From assembly GCA_013362725.1 (NCBI GenBank), contig JABFVP010000350.1:1-10421 (forward strand): a DNA stretch of 10,421 bases, given 5' to 3'. How positions within the stretch are numbered: position 1 is the stretch's first letter; the number at the start of each line of letters is the position of its first letter. Both the position numbers and the translations under genes were made by a program. The stretch is from Cupriavidus sp. (GTDB taxonomy: Bacteria; Pseudomonadota; Gammaproteobacteria; Burkholderiales; Burkholderiaceae). The notes under the pieces are model-generated. The model searched no databases and had not been told where the DNA came from. It saw only the letters and a list, made by a program, of their open reading frames with translations. Positions 7,033 through 10,421 of the stretch are shown here, one piece after another.

Positions 7033-7674
7033 ATGCTCGATCACCTGCGCCGCATTGTCGTCGAAGGCCCCGTCGGATCGGGCAAGACCTCGCTGGCGCA
7101 GCGCCTGGCGCGCACGCTGCAGGCCCAGGAACTGCCCGACCACGCCCGCCGCAGCCCGTTCCTCGAGCCGTTCTACCGCGACCCCGCGCGCCATGCGCTG
7201 GCGCTGCAGCTGTGGTGCCTGACCCAGCGCGCGCTGCAGCTACAGCAGTGGCAGGCGGGCGTCGCCTCGGGCCAGCGCATGGTCAGCAACTTCCTGATCG
7301 CCAAAGACCGCCTGCATGCCGCGCTGACCCTGTCCGGGGATGAACTGGCTCTCTACGACGCCATCGCCGCGCGGCTGGCGCTGCCGCCGCAACGCGCCGA
7401 CCTGGTGATCGTGCTGCAGGCGGCGCCGTCGCTGCTGCGCGAGCGCATCGTGCGCCGTGGCGAGCCTGGCGAGGCCGGCATCGACGAACAATACCTGCAG
7501 CGCCTGGCCGGCGCCTATGGCGAACTGTTCCACCGCTACGACGACGCGCCGGTGCTGGTGGTCGACACCGCCCACTTCAATCCGGTGGACAATGACGACG
7601 ATTTCCGTACACTACTGTCGCGCATCGAAAACATGCGCGGCCGCAAGGCCTTTCTCAATCTCGCCGCGCCCTGA
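7033..7674 (+). CDS. Deoxynucleoside kinase (dNK family)
   Basis: Proteins of this family (PF01712) phosphorylate deoxynucleosides, often deoxyadenosine or deoxyguanosine, to monophosphates for dNTP salvage; specificity cannot be read here. The 213 residues carry the P-loop GPVGSGKTS (12-20), the FLEPFYRDP segment (43-51) with E46, a likely substrate-side acid, and LQLWCLTQRALQLQ (58-71). SNFLIAKDRLHAALTL (85-100) contains the D-R of the family's DR(S) motif, and LRERIVRRGEPGEAGID is the arginine-rich lid region. YLQRLAGAYGELF (154-166) and PVLVVDT (173-179) finish the fold. The frame is open back to 6919, but the ATG at 7033 is chosen because the P-loop should begin about ten residues in and GGAG (7025-7028) lies just upstream. 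It sits 56 nt after folK and 102 nt before panB. Confidence 0.87.
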   Translation: MLDHLRRIVVEGPVGSGKTSLAQRLARTLQAQELPDHARRSPFLEPFYRDPARHALALQLWCLTQRALQLQQWQAGVASGQRMVSNFLIAKDRLHAALTLSGDELALYDAIAARLALPPQRADLVIVLQAAPSLLRERIVRRGEPGEAGIDEQYLQRLAGAYGELFHRYDDAPVLVVDTAHFNPVDNDDDFRTLLSRIENMRGRKAFLNLAAP

Positions 7675-7706
7675 CAGGCCTCCTCGCCTGCCAGACACAA
7701 CACAAT

Positions 7707-7722
7707 AACGACGGCTGTCGTT
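7707..7722. repeat. Short hairpin in the dNK-panB spacer
   Basis: AACGAC and GTCGTT are exact reverse complements around GGCT, a 6-bp stem with a 4-nt loop, 54 nt before the panB ATG. No T-run follows, so it is not an intrinsic terminator. A second weaker pair, CAGGC (7675-7679) and GCCTG (7686-7690), lies just after the kinase stop. These may shape the panB leader or be chance; no known riboswitch class is recognisable. Confidence 0.35.
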
Positions 7723-7776
7723 GCCGTGCGGGCAGCCCTCCCGGCACCGGCAAGGCCGTCCTACACGGGCACTGCC

Positions 7777-8598
7777 ATGAGCTACCTCCTCGATCCCTCC
7801 CGCAAGACCATCACGCTTCCCAAACTGCAGGCGATGCGTGACGCCGGCGAGAAAATCGCCATGCTGACCGCGTACGACTCCAGCTTCGCCGCGCTGCTCG
7901 ACTACTGCGGCGTCGAGATGATCCTGGTGGGCGACTCGCTCGGCAATGTGATGCAGGGCCAGCAGACCACGCTGCCGGTCACGCTGGAACAGATGGCCTA
8001 CCACACCGAATGCGCGGCGCGCGGCAACCAGACCGCGCTGCTGCTGACCGACCTGCCGTTCGGCACCTATCCGACCCCGGAAGCCGCGTTTGCCAGCGCC
8101 GTCACGCTGATGAAGGCCGGTGCGCAGATGGTCAAGCTCGAAGGCGGCGACTGGCTGGCGCCGATCGTGAAAATCCTGGTCGAGCGCAGCATCCCGGTGT
8201 GCGCGCATATCGGCCTGACGCCGCAGTCGGTGCACGCGCTGGGCGGCTTCAAGGTGCAAGGCAAGACCGACGCCGGCGCGGCCCAGCTCAGGCGCGATGC
8301 GCTGGCGCTGCAGGCCGCCGGCGCCCAGGTGGTACTGATGGAGGCCGTGCCGGCCGCGCTGGCCGGCGAGATCACGCAGTCGCTGGCGGTGCCCACCATC
8401 GGCATCGGCGCCGGCGCCGACTGCACCGGCCAGGTGCTGGTGCTGCAGGACATGCTCAACATCTACCCGGGCCGCAAGGCCAAGTTCGTGCGCAACTTCA
8501 TGGACGGGCAGCCGTCGATCGAGGCCGCGGTGCGCGCCTACGTGGCCGCCGTCAAGGACGGCAGCTTCCCCGCCGTCGAGCACACCTTCTCCGCCTGA
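7777..8598 (+). CDS. panB: 3-methyl-2-oxobutanoate hydroxymethyltransferase
   Basis: PanB makes ketopantoate from 2-oxoisovalerate and 5,10-methylene-THF, the first committed step to pantothenate and coenzyme A; it is a cytosolic decamer in E. coli. The 273 residues (usual about 264) show MLTAYDSSFA (29-38) and VGDSLGNVMQG (51-61), where D53 is the Mg ligand. TDLPFG (91-96) holds D92, and MVKLEGGD (118-125) holds K120 and E122. AHIGLTPQSVHALGGFKVQG (143-162) and LMEAVP (187-192) follow, the latter with the catalytic E189. IGIGAGADCTGQVLVLQD (208-225) and KFVRNF complete the family set. The ATG at 7777 gives the normal N-terminus (YLLDPSRKTITLPKL); a GTG at 7726 would add 17 atypical residues. 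Shine-Dalgarno complementarity is weak. panC and panD are not adjacent; the ABC permease follows after 4 nt. Confidence 0.97.
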   Translation: MSYLLDPSRKTITLPKLQAMRDAGEKIAMLTAYDSSFAALLDYCGVEMILVGDSLGNVMQGQQTTLPVTLEQMAYHTECAARGNQTALLLTDLPFGTYPTPEAAFASAVTLMKAGAQMVKLEGGDWLAPIVKILVERSIPVCAHIGLTPQSVHALGGFKVQGKTDAGAAQLRRDALALQAAGAQVVLMEAVPAALAGEITQSLAVPTIGIGAGADCTGQVLVLQDMLNIYPGRKAKFVRNFMDGQPSIEAAVRAYVAAVKDGSFPAVEHTFSA

Positions 8599-8602
8599 CG
8601 CG

Positions 8603-9297
8603 GTGGAGATCGGCAGCGCCACCGCCGAAGCCTTCCGCCTGCTGGCGAGCGGCGACGCCGGCCTGTGGTTCATAGTCTGGACCTCGCTGATGGTGGCGGT
8701 GATGGGGCTGGCGATTGCCACCGTGCCGGCCATCGCCGCGGCCTGGCTGATCGCCACGCGGCAGTTCCCGGGCCGGCGCGCGCTGGTGGTGGTGGCGCAG
8801 GCCTTCCTGTCGTTCCCGACCGTGCTGGTCGGGCTGATCCTCTACCTGCTGCTGACGCGCCAGGGACCGCTGGGCAGCCTGCACCTGCTGTTCACCCCGG
8901 CCGGCATGGTGCTGGGGCAAGCCGTGATCGGCTTCCCGGTGGTGCTGGCCTTTGCACTGTCGACGCTGCAAGGCGCCGACGTGCGCCTGCGCGAAACCGC
9001 CTGGGTGCTGGGCGCCGGCCGCTGGCGCACCTTCGTCACGGTGCTGCGCGAACTGCGCTTCGGGCTGATGGCGGCGGTGGTCGCCGGCTTTGGCCGGGTC
9101 ATTGCCGAAGTGGGCTCGGCGCTGATGATCGGCGGCAATATCGAAGGCTCGACCCGCACCATCACCACTGCGATCGCGCTGGAAACCAGCAAGGGCGAAT
9201 TCGCGCAGGGCATTGCGCTGGGCCTGGTGCTGGTGGCGCTGGCGCTGCTGGTCAATATCGGCATGGCCTGGCTGCAGGGCGCCGGAGGCTTCCGTCG

Positions 9298-9301
<4 letters not shown>
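8603..9301 (+). CDS. ABC transporter permease, TupB-like (possible tungstate/oxyanion importer)
   Basis: This inner-membrane permease of the binding-protein-dependent type (BPD_transp_1) should form the translocation path of an importer. The 232 residues have about five hydrophobic segments (near 21-50, 60-84, 98-121, 153-178, 202-224). An EAA-type coupling loop at 131-150 (ETAWVLGAGRWRTFVTVLRE) should contact the ATPase. The stretch AEVGSALMIGGNIEGSTRTI (168-187), followed by TTAIALETSKGEF, resembles TupB tungstate permeases more than ModB or CysT, so tungstate is my best guess, but substrate is set mainly by the absent binding protein. Translation probably starts at GTG 8603, four bases after the panB stop; the next in-frame ATG would remove the first membrane segment. 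The end overlaps the ATPase start by four bases (ATGA). Confidence 0.82.
9284..9288 (+). promoter_or_regulatory. Shine-Dalgarno site of the ABC ATPase gene
   Basis: GGAGG lies nine bases before the ATG at 9298, inside the end of the permease gene. With the ATGA stop-start overlap, it indicates coupled translation of permease and ATPase. Confidence 0.7.
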
Positions 9302-9996
<695 letters not shown>

Positions 9997-9999
9997 CCA

Positions 10000-10011
10000 T
10001 CGGCTAGCCGA
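10000..10011. repeat. 12-bp palindrome between convergent genes
   Basis: TCGGCTAGCCGA is a perfect palindrome. It lies mostly at the 3' end of the minus-strand gene, and its central CTAG contains that gene's stop codon. It is too compact for a good RNA hairpin and lacks a T-run, so I do not call it a terminator. It may be chance. Confidence 0.4.
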
Positions 10012-10421
10012 GAAGCGTCGCCGGCATGGCGCCGCGCAAGGCGTTGACCAGGACGATGGCCTCGGCGCGCGCCAGCATCGCGCGCGTGACCACGGCTTCT
10101 TCGATTTCCTCGGCCGGCGCGCCCAGCGCCGCGCCACCTGTCTCCAGCACTACCGCCCGCATCACGCCCGGCAGGATGTCGGCCGACAGCGGCGGCGTCA
10201 GCCAGCGATCGTCGACGCGCACGAACACCGAGCTGCGCCCGCCCTCGAGCAGTTCGCCGCGCGTGTTGAAGAACAGCCGGTCGAAGCCGCCGGCGCGCTC
10301 GGCGGCCTGCCAGCCGGCGTCGAAGACCGCGCGTGCACTGGTCTTGTGGCGGCGCAGCGGGTCGGCAGGCGGCAGCGGCTCCGGCGCAAGGTCGACACCG
10401 ACCGGCCCCGCCGGCAACGGC
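10004..10421 (-). CDS. Class IV PLP aminotransferase / aminodeoxychorismate lyase (PabC-like) domain, C-terminal part
   Basis: About 138 codons are visible and the frame stays open to the right edge, so the 5' part lies outside; a TTG at 10417 is only an internal codon. RRHKTSARAVFDAGW holds the likely PLP-binding lysine (codon 10345-10343) in the usual [HL]K-[TS] context. LFFNTRGELLEGGRSSVFV, WLTPPL and ILPGVMRAVV follow, matching the C-terminal half of PabC-type lyases, which release p-aminobenzoate and pyruvate from aminodeoxychorismate for folate. In Burkholderiales this domain is often fused behind a PabB chorismate-binding domain, and the style (proline-rich lead-in, short domain) fits that, but a stand-alone PabC cannot be excluded. 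Odd point: the normally invariant Asn of the class IV signature (E-x-G-x-x-N-h-F) is Ser here (codon 10231-10229). Confidence 0.82.
   Translation of the reverse strand, partial: PLPAGPVGVDLAPEPLPPADPLRRHKTSARAVFDAGWQAAERAGGFDRLFFNTRGELLEGGRSSVFVRVDDRWLTPPLSADILPGVMRAVVLETGGAALGAPAEEIEEAVVTRAMLARAEAIVLVNALRGAMPATLLG

Noticed and set aside
7675..7776. Riboswitch or intrinsic terminator before panB
   Set aside because: Only short stems without a T-run are visible, and no known riboswitch core is recognisable.

Overview
The window looks like chromosomal core DNA from a high-GC betaproteobacterium of the order Burkholderiales, most likely Cupriavidus or a close Ralstonia relative. That placement rests on base composition, codon use, gene content and gene order, not on a database match. 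I see no rRNA, tRNA, insertion sequence, phage gene or CRISPR array, and base use is even across the genes.

Left part (1-2122, minus strand). The 5' portion of an MHS-family MFS metabolite transporter runs off the left edge. Its 320-bp upstream region is AT-rich in places and holds several dyads. Next comes purM (purine synthesis), which ends at a strong C(UUCG)G hairpin terminator. purM and perM diverge from a short spacer that contains a near-perfect palindrome made of two opposed -10-like boxes.

Middle and right (2314-9996, plus strand). Nine genes run the same way with small gaps: perM (AI-2E family membrane protein), hda (DnaA inactivation at the clamp), a HAD-IB phosphatase, pcnB (poly(A) polymerase), folK (folate synthesis), a deoxynucleoside kinase, panB (pantothenate synthesis), and a two-gene ABC importer core (permease plus ATPase, TupBC-like). 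No intrinsic terminator is visible between them. HAD/pcnB, pcnB/folK, panB/permease and permease/ATPase are tightly packed (1, 0, 4 and -4 nt), so translational coupling is likely.

Right edge (10004-10421, minus strand). The C-terminal half of a class IV aminotransferase / aminodeoxychorismate lyase domain converges on the ABC ATPase with only 7 nt between the stops.

Functionally, several genes touch folate and one-carbon metabolism: folK makes the pterin pyrophosphate, the PabC-like domain would release p-aminobenzoate, and PanB consumes methylene-THF. PurM belongs to a pathway that consumes formyl-THF. The neighbourhood joins two clusters known from gammaproteobacteria (purM/hda/perM and pcnB/folK/panB). 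I found no convincing new multi-gene system. The points most worth a second look are the orphan TupBC-like pair behind panB, the symmetric divergent promoter, the possible leaderless HAD transcript, the Asn-to-Ser change in the class IV aminotransferase signature, and the dyads upstream of the transporter.
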